Of a DNA stretch of 44,442 nt, positions 25,576 to 35,150 are shown piece by piece. The stretch's first letter is position 1, and the number at the start of each line of letters is the position of its first letter. The notes under the pieces were generated by a model. The model ran no database searches and had not been told where the DNA came from. It saw nothing but the letters and a program-made list of their open reading frames with translations. A program made the translations under genes and the position numbers. The stretch covers positions 1 through 44,442 of the forward strand of contig NZ_JAQGKL010000045.1 in NCBI RefSeq assembly GCF_028290105.1. Reading direction: 5' to 3'. The DNA comes from Methylobacterium sp. GTDB lineage: Bacteria; Pseudomonadota; Alphaproteobacteria; Rhizobiales; Beijerinckiaceae.

Positions 25576-26004
25576 TCAGCGGCTGCGGGCGAGGGTGACG
25601 GTGGGGTCGCCGCGCATCAGGGCGTTCAGGCGCTCGGTGTCGAAGCCCTCGGCGGCCTTCTTGACCGGCGGCTTCGGGGCGGGCCTGGCCGCGACCTGCG
25701 TGGCGGCCTTGGGCGCAACCTTGCCCGCCGCCTCGCGCGCGGTGGCGCCCTTGGGCGGCAGCGGCCGGACGACCGCGTTCCGGACGCCCCCGTCGCGCCC
25801 GAGGATGTCGCCGATGGAGGGGCCGGTGTCGGCCGGCAGCGATCCGGTCACGGTGGGGTCGAGGGGGCGGGCCCGGGCGAGGGCCGCCACCGACGCGGCG
25901 GCCCTGGGCGCCGGATGGTCGATCCGGTCGACGCAGGCGAAGGCGATGGCGAGGGCGCTGCCGCCGAAGACGCTGCCGACGACGATGTTCCGCAGGATAC
26001 GCAA
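25576..26004 (-). CDS. Membrane-anchored hypothetical protein
   Basis: 142 residues from TTG 26004, chosen because GGGAAG lies 8 bases upstream and the hydrophobic segment follows at once (LRILRNIVVGSVFGGSALAI); the frame is also open to an ATG at 26103, but that part uses codons unusual for this DNA (GTT, CTA, AAT). The rest is alanine/proline/lysine-rich, with a linker APKAATQVAARPAPKPPVKK and a C-terminal ERLNALMRGDPTV. It looks like a single-span inner-membrane protein with a periplasmic low-complexity tail. I do not recognise the family. It lies downstream of aapP on the same strand. Confidence 0.6.
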   Translation of the reverse strand: MRILRNIVVGSVFGGSALAIAFACVDRIDHPAPRAAASVAALARARPLDPTVTGSLPADTGPSIGDILGRDGGVRNAVVRPLPPKGATAREAAGKVAPKAATQVAARPAPKPPVKKAAEGFDTERLNALMRGDPTVTLARSR

Positions 26005-26113
26005 GGGACGGGCTTCCCGGATACGCGAGTACGGGACTGGATTTAGCGCATCGGCGTTAACGAACCGGGGCCGGCCCGCCCGCGCGCCGTCCTGCGCCGG
26101 CACACCTTCGGTC

Positions 26114-26842
26114 TCAGAGCAGGCGGGACAGGAAATCGCGCGTGCGCGGATGCTCGGGGTGATCGAAGAACGCCCCCGGCGGCGCGATCTCGACGATCTG
26201 ACCCTCGTCCATGAACACCACCCGGTCGGCGACGCGCCGGGCGAATCCCATCTCGTGGGTGACGCAGAGCATGGTCATGCCGCGCCGCGCCAGGGCCGTC
26301 ATGGTGTCGAGCACCTCCCCCACCATCTCGGGGTCGAGGGCCGAGGTCGGCTCGTCGAACAGCATCACGCCCGGGTCGAGGCAGAGGGCGCGGGCGATGG
26401 CCACCCGCTGCTGCTGCCCGCCCGAAAGCTGCCCCGGATAGCGCGGGGCGAGGTCCGCGATGGCCAGGCGCGCGAGCTCCTCGCGGGCGCGGGCCTCGGC
26501 GGCCCGCCGGCCCGTCCCCCGGGCGTGGATCGGCGCCAGCGTGCAGTTCTCCAGGACGGTGAGGTGGGCAAACAGGTTGAAGTGCTGGAACACCATGCCG
26601 ACGTCGCGCCGCACGGCCGGAATGCGCGCCGGGGTGAGGTCCCGGCCGGCGATCCGGATCGTGCCGCCCTGGTAGGGTTCGAGGCCGTTGACGCAGCGGA
26701 TCAGGGTCGACTTGCCCGAGCCCGAGGGCCCGCAGATCACGATTCTTTCGGAGGGCGCCACACGGAGCGAGACCTCGCGCAGGACGTGGGTGGCGCCGAA
26801 CCACTTGTTCACGCCGAGGAACTCGATCGCCGGCGGGTTCAC
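26114..26842 (-). CDS. aapP: Amino-acid ABC transporter ATP-binding protein
   Basis: 242 residues from GTG 26842, which overlaps the stop of the permease gene (GTGA). It is the ATPase of a polar amino-acid importer (Aap/Gln type). Seen are Walker [11 protein letters not shown], the Q-loop at [15 protein letters not shown], the ABC signature [15 protein letters not shown], Walker [15 protein letters not shown] and the switch histidine in [20 protein letters not shown], given here in part. The length is usual. It is the last gene of aapJ-aapQ-aapM-aapP and energises uptake of amino acids, in Rhizobium glutamate, aspartate and many others. Confidence 0.93.
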   Translation of the reverse strand: MNPPAIEFLGVNKWFGATHVLREVSLRVAPSERIVICGPSGSGKSTLIRCVNGLEPYQGGTIRIAGRDLTPARIPAVRRDVGMVFQHFNLFAHLTVLENCTLAPIHARGTGRRAAEARAREELARLAIADLAPRYPGQLSGGQQQRVAIARALCLDPGVMLFDEPTSALDPEMVGEVLDTMTALARRGMTMLCVTHEMGFARRVADRVVFMDEGQIVEIAPPGAFFDHPEHPRTRDFLSRLL

Positions 26843-27975
26843 GACCGGCCCCGCTCGCCGGCGGCGAGCCGCCGCTCGACGAAGCCGGCATAGCGCGCCA
26901 TGGAAAAGCAGAACGCGAGGTAGAACAGGGCCGCGAAGGCGTAGGCCGTGGCGGGAATCGTCGGGGCCGACCAGCGCGGGTCGGCGCGCGCGGCCTCCAG
27001 CACCCGGATGAAGTCGGCGATGCCCACGATCGAGACCAGGGTCGTGTCCTTGAACAGGCCGATCAGCGTGTTGACGATGCCCGGCACCACCACCTTGAGG
27101 GCCTGGGGCAGGACGATCAGGCGCATGGCCTGGGCGCGCGTGAGGCCGAGCGCCAGGGCCGCCCGGCCCTGCCCCTCCGGGATCGCCTGCAGGCCGCCGC
27201 GCACCACCTCGGCCATGTAGGCGGAGGCGAACAGCGCGATGCCGACCAGGGGGCGCACCAGCCGGTCCACGGTGATGTCGCCGGGGAGGAACAGGGGCAG
27301 CATCACGTTGGCCATGAACAGGACGGTGATCAGCGGCACCCCGCGCCAGAACTCGATGAAGCCGATGCAGGCGTAGCGTAGAATCGGCAGGTCCGAGCGC
27401 CGCCCCAGCGCCAGCAGGATGCCGAGGGGCAGCGCCGCGACGATGCCGACGAGGGAGACCACCAGCGTCACCAGCATGCCGCCCCACAGGCTGGTGGCCA
27501 CGGGCACGAGGCCGAGCACGGAGGAGCCCGAGAGCAGCCCGTAGGACAGGACGGGACCGGCGAGGAAGACGAAGAGCGCGCCGAGGCCCCGGCGCGGCGC
27601 GTCGAGCCAGAGCATCCAGGCGGCGCTCGCCGCCACGAGGGCGAAGAACAGGTTCGGGCGCCAGCGCTCGGCGGCCGGGTAGGAGCCGTAGACGAGGTAG
27701 TTGATCTTGGCCCCGATGAAGGCCCAGCAGGCGCCGACCGGGCGCCCCGCCACCTCCGGCCGGCAGGCCTCGCCGGAAGCCCCGCTCCAGACCGCGTCGG
27801 TGACGAGGAACCGGACCACCGGGGGCAGGAGCAGGGCCAGTGCCGCGAGGATCGCCAGCGTGGTGAGCGTGTTGCCCGGGCCCGAGAACAGGTTCTGCCG
27901 CAGCCAGCCGAGGGCCCCGCCGGTCCGGCGCGGCGGCGGGGCCGGCGGCAGGAGCGTTTCGCGCACGACACTCAT
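26839..27975 (-). CDS. aapM: Amino-acid ABC transporter permease AapM
   Basis: 378 residues from ATG 27975, overlapping aapQ's stop codon by four bases. A long N-terminal part with several hydrophobic segments is followed by the HEAT-type permease domain; EAA-loop sequence is [28 protein letters not shown] (shown in full 20-residue limit as [20 protein letters not shown]). A further typical segment is [16 protein letters not shown]. AapM and AapQ form the channel of the general L-amino acid transporter. The length (about 380) is that of Aap permeases rather than the 220 of simple Gln/His permeases. Confidence 0.92.
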   Translation of the reverse strand: MSVVRETLLPPAPPPRRTGGALGWLRQNLFSGPGNTLTTLAILAALALLLPPVVRFLVTDAVWSGASGEACRPEVAGRPVGACWAFIGAKINYLVYGSYPAAERWRPNLFFALVAASAAWMLWLDAPRRGLGALFVFLAGPVLSYGLLSGSSVLGLVPVATSLWGGMLVTLVVSLVGIVAALPLGILLALGRRSDLPILRYACIGFIEFWRGVPLITVLFMANVMLPLFLPGDITVDRLVRPLVGIALFASAYMAEVVRGGLQAIPEGQGRAALALGLTRAQAMRLIVLPQALKVVVPGIVNTLIGLFKDTTLVSIVGIADFIRVLEAARADPRWSAPTIPATAYAFAALFYLAFCFSMARYAGFVERRLAAGERGRS

Positions 27976-29120
27976 CGGGTCACCGGCGCAACGCGGCGGT
28001 TGTAGGCGTTCATCAGGGCGGCGAGGCCGAGGCTGAGCGTCAGGTAGACCGCCATGGTGAGCCCCACGACCTCCACGGCCTGGTTGGTCTGGTTGAGCAC
28101 GGTGCCCATGACGACGTGGACGAGGTCCGGGTAGCCGATCAGCACCGCCAGCGACGAGTTCTTCGTGATGTTGAGGTACTGGCTGGTGAGCGGCGGCACG
28201 ATCACCCGCATCGCCTGGGGAATCGTGACGAGGCGCAAGGTCCTGGCCCGGCTGAGCCCCAGGGCGGCCGCCGCCTCCCCCTGCCCGCGCGCCACGCTGG
28301 CGAGGCCGGCGCGCACGATCTCGGCGATGAAGGCCGCCGTGTAGGTGGAGAGCCCGAGCAGCAGCGCGGCGAACTCGGGAAGCACCGGGAGCCCGCCTTC
28401 CGGGCCGTAGGGACCGGGGACCGGCCACGCGAACGCCACGGGACGGCCGGCGAGCGCCAGCCCGGCCGAGGCCAGCGCCGGCAGGCCGAGCCCGAGGGCG
28501 AGCCCCGGCAGCAGGACGGGTCCCGGCTCACCGCCCGCCGCGACCCGCCGGGTGACGTGCCGGCCCCAGGCGAACGCGCCGAGGAGGCCCGTCGCGAAGG
28601 CCAGGGGCACGAGCCAGGCGGCTCCGAGGAATTCGGGGCGCGGCAGGACCAGCCCGCGCTGGCTGAGATAGGCGCCCCCCCAGGCCGCCGGGTCGCGGGC
28701 CTCGGGCAGCGCCACCCGCACGGCCACGTACCAGACCAGGAGCTGGAGCAGGAGCGGCAGGTTGCGCAGGGCCTCGACATAGGTCGCCGCCAGGGTCCGG
28801 GCGAGCCAGTTCGGCGAGAGCCGGGCGATGCCGACCACGAAGCCGATGGCGCTCGCCAGCACGATGGCGAGCCCCGAGACCAGCAGCGTGTTGAGGAGCC
28901 CGACGCAGAACGCGTCGAGATAGGTCGAGGTCGCGGCGGCATAGGGGATCAGCCGCTGGCTGATGTCGAACCCGGCGGCGCGCCCGAGGAAGCCGAACCC
29001 GGCGACGATGCCCTGCCGCGCGAGCTTGTCGGAGGCGTTGGCGAAGGCGCCGTAGGCGAGCGCCGCCAGCGCGAGGGCGAGGAGGGTCTGGAGCGCGAGG
29101 GCGCGGGTCGGCCTAGGCAT
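27972..29120 (-). CDS. aapQ: Amino-acid ABC transporter permease AapQ
   Basis: 382 residues from ATG 29120. It pairs with AapM in the inner membrane. The N-terminal membrane segments are followed by an extended periplasmic part and the permease domain with an EAA-type loop, [20 protein letters not shown], then [20 protein letters not shown] and [15 protein letters not shown]. The early [16 protein letters not shown] is typical of AapQ. Gap to aapJ is 75 bases, larger than those of the other genes of the operon, which overlap by four, so expression of the binding protein may be set apart. Confidence 0.92.
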   Translation of the reverse strand: MPRPTRALALQTLLALALAALAYGAFANASDKLARQGIVAGFGFLGRAAGFDISQRLIPYAAATSTYLDAFCVGLLNTLLVSGLAIVLASAIGFVVGIARLSPNWLARTLAATYVEALRNLPLLLQLLVWYVAVRVALPEARDPAAWGGAYLSQRGLVLPRPEFLGAAWLVPLAFATGLLGAFAWGRHVTRRVAAGGEPGPVLLPGLALGLGLPALASAGLALAGRPVAFAWPVPGPYGPEGGLPVLPEFAALLLGLSTYTAAFIAEIVRAGLASVARGQGEAAAALGLSRARTLRLVTIPQAMRVIVPPLTSQYLNITKNSSLAVLIGYPDLVHVVMGTVLNQTNQAVEVVGLTMAVYLTLSLGLAALMNAYNRRVAPVTR

Positions 29121-29195
29121 GGCCTGTCCTTCCGGCGACCCCCTCCCCCCTCGGCGGGGCGAGGATGCACGCACGCGGGTCGCGCGACGGCGCCC

Positions 29196-30218
29196 TCACC
29201 GGATCGGCGGCCCGTATTGCAGGCCCCCTCGCGTCCAGAGGGCGTTGAGCCCGCGCGGGATCTTCAGCGGCGTCGCCTCCCCGAGGTTGCGGGAAAAGGC
29301 GTCGCCGTAATTGCCCACGTGGTGGACGATCCGGTAGGCCCAGTCGTCGGTGAGCCCGAGGCCGCGGCCGTAGCGGCCCTCGAGGCCGAGGAGGCGCTTC
29401 ACGTCCGGGCTCAGGGTCTTTTGGCGCTGTTCGTCGACGTTCGCCTGGCCGATGCCCGCCTCCTCCGCGTCGACCATGGCGTAGTGGGTCCAGGCGACGA
29501 GGTCGCGCCAGGCGTCGTCGCCCTGGCGCACGCCGGGCGCGAAGGGCTCCTTCGAGATCGCCTCGTCGAGGATGACGTGCTCTTCCGGATGCGCGGTCTT
29601 CAGGCGCTCGCCGTAGAGGGAGGACTTGTCCGTGGAATAGGCGTCGCAGCGCCCGGATTCGTAGGCGCCGAGCGTCTGCTCGCTGTTGGCGAAGGTGACG
29701 ACCTGGTAGCTCAGGCCCCGCGTGCGGAACCAGTCGGCGGTGTTGAGCTCCGTGGTGGTGCCCTGCTGCAGGCAGATCGTCGCCCGGTCGAGCTGCTTCA
29801 CCTGGGTGACGTTCAGGGACTTGCGGACCAGGAACCCCTGCCCGTCGAAGAAGGTGATGACGGGAAAGTTCATCGCGGCGGTGTCGCGCGACAGGGTCCA
29901 TGTGGTGTTGCGCGCGAGCACGTCGATCTCGCCCGATTGCAGCGCCGTGAAGCGCGCGGCCGAGGATTGCGGGATGAAGCGCACCTTCTCGGGGTCGTCG
30001 AAGATGGCGGCGGCCAGCGCCCGGCAGAAATCCACGTCGAGCCCGTGCCAGTGCCCCTGCCCGTCCGGCATGCTGAAGCCCGCCACCCCGCCGCTGACCC
30101 CGCAGACGAGGTGCCCGCGCGCCTTCACCCCCGTGAGGGTGTCGTGCACCGGGGTGCCTTGGGCAAGCGCCGGGACGGCGAGGAGCGCGCCGAGGAGCGC
30201 TGTCGGGATCGATCGCAT
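29196..30218 (-). CDS. aapJ: General L-amino acid ABC transporter substrate-binding protein
   Basis: 340 residues from ATG 30218. A signal peptide is present (MRSIPTALLGALLAVPALAQ). The mature protein is the family-3 periplasmic binding fold: TLTGVKARGHLVCGVSGGVAGFS, DVDFCRALAAAIFDDPEKV, ALQSGEIDVLARNTTWTLSRD (shown in parts), and VTFANSEQTLGAYESGRCDAYS. It catches amino acids in the periplasm and delivers them to AapQMP, the next three genes. Length fits AapJ. The region between it and metC has no clear promoter; a 9-base inverted repeat (30231-30239 with 30284-30292) lies there. Confidence 0.93.
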   Translation of the reverse strand: MRSIPTALLGALLAVPALAQGTPVHDTLTGVKARGHLVCGVSGGVAGFSMPDGQGHWHGLDVDFCRALAAAIFDDPEKVRFIPQSSAARFTALQSGEIDVLARNTTWTLSRDTAAMNFPVITFFDGQGFLVRKSLNVTQVKQLDRATICLQQGTTTELNTADWFRTRGLSYQVVTFANSEQTLGAYESGRCDAYSTDKSSLYGERLKTAHPEEHVILDEAISKEPFAPGVRQGDDAWRDLVAWTHYAMVDAEEAGIGQANVDEQRQKTLSPDVKRLLGLEGRYGRGLGLTDDWAYRIVHHVGNYGDAFSRNLGEATPLKIPRGLNALWTRGGLQYGPPIR

Positions 30219-30398
30219 GCGCGCATTGCAGGGGATCGGGGGCGGGGGTCAAGCGGTCGATCCTCGAGGCGCATGCCGGGCATCCGATCCCCCGTCATAG
30301 GACCGGGTTGGCTTCGACCGGGCACGCCGGGTTGACGGGAGCGCGCGCGCCGGGCTTCGGTCGCGGCAGGTTCATCCCCCCGCTTCTCCTCGGTGCCG

Positions 30399-31586
30399 AT
30401 GTCGAACACCCCGCCCCGCGATCCCGCCCGCTTCGGGCCCAGCACCCGCCTCGTCCATGCGGGGCGCGACCCCTCCGCCCAGCACGGCTTCGTCAACACG
30501 CCGATCTATCGCGGCTCCACGGTGCTGTTCCCGACCTACGACGACCTCAAGCACCGGCGCGGGCGCTACGATTACGGCACGTCGGGCACGCCGACGACGG
30601 ATTCGCTGACCCAGGCCTGGAGCGAGCTCGCGGGGGCGGCCGGCACGGTGCTGACCCCCTCGGGGCTGGCCGCCCTCACGGTGGCGCTGATGGCGGTGGT
30701 CTCGGCGGGCGACCACCTGCTGGTCTCGGATTCCGCCTACCGCCCCACCCGCATCTTCTGCGATGGCGTCCTGAAGCGCTTCGGCGTGGAGGTCGAGTAT
30801 TACGATCCCCTCGTCGGCGCCGGGATCGGCGCCCTGATGCGAGGCAACACCAAGGCAGTGCTGGTGGAGGCGCCGGGCTCGCAGAGCTTCGAGATGCAGG
30901 ACGTGCCGGCCATTGCCGAAATCGTGCATGCGCGGGGGGCGGCCGTGATCATGGACAACACCTGGGCGACGCCGCTCCTGTTCCCGCCGCATGCGCGCGG
31001 CGTCGACATCGCGGTGGAGGCCGGCACGAAGTACCTGTCGGGCGGCTCGGACCTGCTGCTGGGTCTCACCTCGGCCAACGAGAAGTACTGGCCGGCCCTG
31101 CACCGGACCTTCGAGCACTTCGCCATGTGCGCCGGGCCCGAGGACGTGTTCCTGGCCCTGCGCGGCCTGCGCACCATGGCGCTGCGCCTGCGCGAGCACG
31201 GGGCGCAGGGCCTCGCCATGGCGCAGTGGCTGCAGGCCCGGCCGGAGGTGGCCCGCGTGCTCCACCCCGCCCTGCCCGACGACCCCGGCCACGCGATCTG
31301 GCGCCGCGACTTCTCCGGGGCCTCCGGCCTGTTCGGCGTCATCCTGAAGCCCGCCCCGGAGCGCGCCGTGGCGGCGATGCTCGACGGCCTCGAACTCTTC
31401 GGGATGGGATTCTCCTGGGGCGGCTTCGAGAGCCTCGTCATCCCGTTCGACTGCCGGGCCTACCGCACCGCCACGAACTGGAATCCCGGCGGGCCGGGCC
31501 TGCGCTTCCACATCGGCCTGGAGGATGTCTCGGATTTGCAGGCGGATCTGGACGCGGGGTTTTCGCGGTTACGGGCCGCGATGTGA
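30399..31586 (+). CDS. metC: Cystathionine beta-lyase
   Basis: 395 residues from ATG 30399 (a GTG two codons earlier is also possible; no good ribosome binding site in either case). It is a PLP enzyme of the Cys/Met metabolism family; the lysine binding PLP is Lys211 in EAGTKYLSGGSD. Other signatures are TPIYRGSTVLFPTYDDL, RYDYGTSGTPT, GDHLLVSDSAYRPTR and MDNTWATP. The SxT-rich C-terminal part GMGFSWGGFESLVIPF is diagnostic for the MetC branch rather than gamma-lyase or MetB. It turns cystathionine into homocysteine in methionine synthesis. It converges with the PNPOx-like gene, 13 bases apart. Confidence 0.9.
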   Translation: MSNTPPRDPARFGPSTRLVHAGRDPSAQHGFVNTPIYRGSTVLFPTYDDLKHRRGRYDYGTSGTPTTDSLTQAWSELAGAAGTVLTPSGLAALTVALMAVVSAGDHLLVSDSAYRPTRIFCDGVLKRFGVEVEYYDPLVGAGIGALMRGNTKAVLVEAPGSQSFEMQDVPAIAEIVHARGAAVIMDNTWATPLLFPPHARGVDIAVEAGTKYLSGGSDLLLGLTSANEKYWPALHRTFEHFAMCAGPEDVFLALRGLRTMALRLREHGAQGLAMAQWLQARPEVARVLHPALPDDPGHAIWRRDFSGASGLFGVILKPAPERAVAAMLDGLELFGMGFSWGGFESLVIPFDCRAYRTATNWNPGGPGLRFHIGLEDVSDLQADLDAGFSRLRAAM

Positions 31587-31599
31587 GCGTCCGGTCCCG

Positions 31600-32193
31600 T
31601 CACGGCGCCAGCCAACACCCGCGCCAGCCATCGGCCCGGTCCCAGGCCGCCCGGCGGTGCCCGCGCCGGTCGAGGAAGAGGAATTCGAGGCGGGCCAGGG
31701 TGACGACGACGGCGCAGAAGTTCGGGCGGCCCGAGGTCAGCGCCGTCTCGGCATCGGGGAGCGCGTAGGCGTCGCCGGTGGGCAGGATCGCCCCGGGGGC
31801 GGGGTCGGCCCCGTAGCAGACCCGGCTCATCGCCATCGCGCCCGCCCAGGCGGCCTCCGCGAGCGCGTCGTCGGTATGCAGCTGCGCGGGGCCGGAGGCG
31901 CGGATCTGGATCTTGGCGGGGGTATCGTAGCCGTGGAGCGCCGCATGGCCCGAGGCCGCGATCTCGGCCGCCTTGGCCGAGCGGCGGTCGCAGTGGAAGC
32001 GCAGGGTGCCGGCCGCGCGGTCGGCCGCGCGCAGGACCACGGTGCGCACCTGCGGATGGCCGTGCGCGTCCACGGTGGCCAGCGCCGGCATGTGGAAGGC
32101 GTTGCGGCGCAAGGCCGGCCCCTCTTCGAGCAGGCGCCAGACTTCCGTGAGCGCCGCGTCGAGGTCGTCGTGGAAGGGCGGCAGCGGATCCAT
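31600..32193 (-). CDS. Pyridoxamine 5'-phosphate oxidase-family (split-barrel flavin-binding) protein
   Basis: 197 residues from ATG 32193. The split-barrel fold is shown by NAFHMPALATVDAHGHPQVRTVVLRAAD (first 20 residues shown are typical of the FMN site) and TLRFHCDRRSAKAAEI, with HAALHGYDTPAKIQIRASG. It binds FMN or a related cofactor and may act in oxidation or as a flavin sensor. True PdxH C-terminal residues (W-R-L-x-P) are approximated by the final GWRGCWLAP, but conservation is partial, so I do not assign vitamin B6 synthesis. It starts five bases after the LAB_N gene and is the last in a cell-envelope operon, an odd partner for sugar-lipid enzymes. Confidence 0.82.
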   Translation of the reverse strand: MDPLPPFHDDLDAALTEVWRLLEEGPALRRNAFHMPALATVDAHGHPQVRTVVLRAADRAAGTLRFHCDRRSAKAAEIAASGHAALHGYDTPAKIQIRASGPAQLHTDDALAEAAWAGAMAMSRVCYGADPAPGAILPTGDAYALPDAETALTSGRPNFCAVVVTLARLEFLFLDRRGHRRAAWDRADGWRGCWLAP

Positions 32194-32198
32194 GGGCG

Positions 32199-32531
32199 TC
32201 AAGGCGCGGCGCGGGCGGCGCGGCGCTCGCGCAGGATCAGGGCGACGTTGCGCAGGTAAATGAAGGTCGAGAGGGCCTGGCCGAAGATGATGACGGGCTC
32301 GCGCCGCACGAGGCCGTAGACCAGGGTCATCAGGCCCCCCGCGATGGAGAGGAACCAGAAGGCCAGCGGCATCACGCTCCGGCCCGCCCGCTCGGAGGCG
32401 AGCCACTGCACCACGAAGCGGGCGCCGAACACGGCCTGGGCCAGGATGCCGAAGACGAGCCAGGCATCGAAGCGGGTGACGAAGACGTCGTAGACGTAGC
32501 CGCGCACGTCCTCGGCGAGCTGGATCAGCAT
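32199..32531 (-). CDS. Small membrane protein, lipid-A-disaccharide-synthase N-terminal (LAB_N) domain
   Basis: 110 residues with three hydrophobic segments. The LAB_N domain is shown by FGILAQAVFGARFVVQWLAS, the ERAGRSVMPLAFWFLSIAGG segment and the late GQALSTFIYLRNVALI. In other bacteria this domain occurs alone or attached to LpxB; stand-alone copies lie in operons with a polyprenyl-phosphate glycosyltransferase and an ArnT-type enzyme, as here, and are thought to help move the lipid-linked sugar across the membrane, which is an inference. It is 4 bases from the GT2 gene before it and 5 from the PNPOx gene after it. Confidence 0.85.
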   Translation of the reverse strand: MLIQLAEDVRGYVYDVFVTRFDAWLVFGILAQAVFGARFVVQWLASERAGRSVMPLAFWFLSIAGGLMTLVYGLVRREPVIIFGQALSTFIYLRNVALILRERRAARAAP

Positions 32532-32535
32532 GCGC

Positions 32536-33261
32536 TCACGCCCCCGTCACGTCCGTGACGCGGGGCGTCACGCGCTTGCGCCGGATCAGCCACCACACCC
32601 CGGCGAGATCGAGGAGGCCCACCCAGAGCCGGTCGAACAGGCCGTATTTCGAGGTGCCGCTGAAGCGCGGCCGGTCGACGACATCGCGATGGACGACGCC
32701 GAAGCCCTCGCGGGCGACGAGCGCCGGCATGAAGCGGTGCTGTCCGTCGAAGAACGGCAGGGCGTGGTAGACGTCCCGACGCACGAGCTTGTAGCCGCAG
32801 CCGGTGTCGCGGGTGGCGTCCTTGAGGATGCGCACCCGCACCCCGTTGGCGATGCGCGACTGGAGGGTCTTCAGGCGCCCGTCCTTGCGCCCGACCCGCT
32901 GTCCCTGGGCGAGGCCGACGCGTTCGCCGCCGGCCTCGATGGCCTCGAGCAGGGGCGCGAGGAAGGCCGGGTCGTTCTGCCCGTCCCCGTCCATCAGGGC
33001 GCAGACGGGTGCCCGCGCGGCGGCGATCCCGGAGTGGATTCCGGCGGCCTTGCCGGCGGTGCGGTCGTGGGCCAGCACCCGCAGCCAGGGCCGCCCGCGC
33101 TGGGCCGCCCTCAGGGCCTCGGCGGTGCCGTCGGTGGAGCCGTCGTCGACGTAGATCACCTCGAAGGGCGCGAGCGGCGCGCAGGCGGTCTCGAGTTCGG
33201 AAACCAGGCTCGCGATGTTGCCGGCCTCGTTCTTCACCGGGATGATCACGGAGAGGCGCAT
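32536..33261 (-). CDS. Family 2 glycosyltransferase (polyprenyl-phosphate sugar synthase, ArnC/RgtE/DPM type)
   Basis: 241 residues. The nucleotide-sugar domain is clear: MRLSVIIPVKNEAGNIASLV, YVDDGSTDGTAEALR, and the DxD-type ALMDGDGQNDP, with TGCGYKLVRRDVYHALPFF and HRFMPALVAREGF. A C-terminal hydrophobic stretch (RLWVGLLDLAGVWWLIRRKR) places it at the membrane. Enzymes of this branch attach a sugar (mannose, aminoarabinose or, in rhizobia, galacturonic acid) to polyprenyl phosphate on the cytoplasmic side. The lipid-linked sugar would then be used by the GT39-type enzyme encoded 20 bases upstream. The sugar is not determinable from sequence. Confidence 0.87.
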   Translation of the reverse strand: MRLSVIIPVKNEAGNIASLVSELETACAPLAPFEVIYVDDGSTDGTAEALRAAQRGRPWLRVLAHDRTAGKAAGIHSGIAAARAPVCALMDGDGQNDPAFLAPLLEAIEAGGERVGLAQGQRVGRKDGRLKTLQSRIANGVRVRILKDATRDTGCGYKLVRRDVYHALPFFDGQHRFMPALVAREGFGVVHRDVVDRPRFSGTSKYGLFDRLWVGLLDLAGVWWLIRRKRVTPRVTDVTGA

Positions 33262-33281
33262 GGGTGTTGGGTCCGTGGAGG

Positions 33282-35009
33282 TCAGGGCGTCACCGCATAG
33301 GCCGAGAGATCGACCCGGCGGCCGCCATTGATGTTGAAGCCCGAGACCGTGCCGACCCGGTTCGGCACCAGCCCGGCGGTCGTGGCGGCGGCCGCGAAGC
33401 CGTCCGCGAACCGGCCCTCGACATAGGCGAGGCGGCAGCCCCCGCCCTTCAGGAAGTCGACGGCCTCCTGTCCGGTGCCCAGCATGGCGAGATCGGTGCC
33501 GATCAGGAAGACGAAGCTCGGCTCGCGGTAGCCGAGGCTCGCCACGCGGGGCTGCGGACAGGGCAGCGCATCGCGGATCGCGGCGAGACGCGGCGAGACC
33601 TTGAGGGCGGCGATCACCGGCTGGGTCAGGCCGAACACGGCGGGGGAGAGCAGCATCGAGGCCACGATGCCGAGGCCGAGCGCGCGCTCCGGCAATCCCT
33701 TCGCGAAGGCCGCCCAGGCGAGCGCCGCCACGGCGCAGGACGCCAGCAGCAGCGGCAGACCGGCGAGGGGCAGAATCCGGTCGTAGCTCCAGGCGAAGGC
33801 CGAGAGGCCCAGCGTCAGCCCGACGGGGATCAGCACCACGAGCCCGGCGGTGAGGCGTGCCCCCCGGCGCTCCGGATGCAGCGCCCCGGCGGCGAGCGCC
33901 CGCAGGGTGAGGATGGCGATGGCCGGCATCAGGGGCAGCACGTAGTGCGGCAGCTTGGTCGGCACGATCTCGAACAGGATCCAGGTCGGCACGATCCAGG
34001 CGAGCAGGAAGGCGATGGCGGGGTCGCGCCGGTATCCCCAGGCGAAGGGCGCGCTCAGGGCCGCGAAGGCGGCGCCCGGCCAGAACGTGCCGAAGAACAC
34101 GAACAGGTAGGCGCCGGGGGGCGCGAAGTGCTTCTCCGAGCCGCCCTGGACCTTGCTCAGCATGTCGTGGCCCACCGCCTCGCCGTAGAAGGCGCCGCCG
34201 CTCTTCCAGGTGATGGCCGCGAACCAGGGCGCCACGATCAGCAGGGTGAGTGGCAGCCCGAAGCCGGGCCGCAGCGCCCCGAGCCAGCGGCCGGAACCCG
34301 AACGCCAGGACAGGACAAGGGCCGGCAGGGCGCAGAACAGCGGCACCATCGGCCCCTTGATCAGGATGCCGAGGGCGAGGCCGAGCCAGAAGGCCAGCAC
34401 CGTGGCGGTGTCGAGGCGCTCGGTGCCCTCCCCGCGCGCCTGCCGGAGCCAGGCCCGGGCCAGCGCCCCGAAGCTCGCCACCGCGCAGGCGCAGAGGAGC
34501 GCGTCGGTCTTGGCGAGGCGCGCCTCGGCCGAGAGCACCACGCAGGCCCCGAACAGGGCGGCGGCGAGGAAGGCCCCGCGCCGGGGCAGGAAGGCGAGCG
34601 CCGACCAGTAGGTCAGGAGCACCGCCCCGATGGCCCCGAGCAGGGAGGGGATGCGGTAGAGGCCGATGCTGGTGCGGGCGTTCGGCACACCGAGCGCTTC
34701 GGCGGCGCCGACGACCGCCGCCTGCGCCCAGTAGATCCCCACCGGCTTCTTGTGGCGGGCCTCGCCTTGGAAGCGGATGTCGACGAGGTCGCCCGTCTCC
34801 AGCATCTGCTTCGAGGCCTGGGCGAAGCGCGGCTCGTCCCGGTCCATGGGCTGGAGGGAGACGATCCCGGGCAGGAAGCAGACGAGGCAGAGCGCCACCA
34901 GGAGGGCGCAGGCCCAGGCGTGGCTGCGCGCGGCGCCGTTCAGGAAGGCATCGAGAAACCCGGAGGCGTCGCCACGGGCCGGGCGGGGCACGAACGCGCG
35001 GTCGCTCAT
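33282..35009 (-). CDS. ArnT-like family 39/83 glycosyltransferase
   Basis: 575 residues from ATG 35009. It has about 12 membrane segments and the acidic first-loop motif MDRDEPRFAQASKQML, where the DE pair is catalytic in GT-C enzymes. The next part GEARHKKPVGIYWAQAA is typical of ArnT, which moves a sugar from polyprenyl phosphate to lipid A or core on the periplasmic side. The C-terminal globular part of about 120 residues ends in FADGFAAAATTAGLVP. It starts the minus-strand operon GT39-GT2-LAB_N-PNPOx. A role in modifying lipopolysaccharide or another envelope lipid is likely; acceptor and sugar are unknown. Confidence 0.87.
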   Translation of the reverse strand: MSDRAFVPRPARGDASGFLDAFLNGAARSHAWACALLVALCLVCFLPGIVSLQPMDRDEPRFAQASKQMLETGDLVDIRFQGEARHKKPVGIYWAQAAVVGAAEALGVPNARTSIGLYRIPSLLGAIGAVLLTYWSALAFLPRRGAFLAAALFGACVVLSAEARLAKTDALLCACAVASFGALARAWLRQARGEGTERLDTATVLAFWLGLALGILIKGPMVPLFCALPALVLSWRSGSGRWLGALRPGFGLPLTLLIVAPWFAAITWKSGGAFYGEAVGHDMLSKVQGGSEKHFAPPGAYLFVFFGTFWPGAAFAALSAPFAWGYRRDPAIAFLLAWIVPTWILFEIVPTKLPHYVLPLMPAIAILTLRALAAGALHPERRGARLTAGLVVLIPVGLTLGLSAFAWSYDRILPLAGLPLLLASCAVAALAWAAFAKGLPERALGLGIVASMLLSPAVFGLTQPVIAALKVSPRLAAIRDALPCPQPRVASLGYREPSFVFLIGTDLAMLGTGQEAVDFLKGGGCRLAYVEGRFADGFAAAATTAGLVPNRVGTVSGFNINGGRRVDLSAYAVTP

Positions 35010-35150
35010 GCGCAAGGCTGGGCCGTCAGGGGGGACATACGCGGCTCCGGACCGGCACGCGGCCCGTAGATCCGGTCGATGGAATCCGGTCGATGCCGCG
35101 AGGTCCGGCGGTGTCGATGATGCGGCCCGGAATGTCAAATCCGCGTCCCC

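Noticed and set aside
30219..30398. Possible SAM riboswitch before metC
   Set aside because: No SAM-I, SAM-II or SAM-V-like core could be recognised; only a long-range 9-base inverted repeat (30231-30239 with 30284-30292) was found.
33264..35069. 601-codon open frame opposite the ArnT-like gene
   Set aside because: Antisense shadow; translated product is arginine/glycine/glutamate repeats without domain features.
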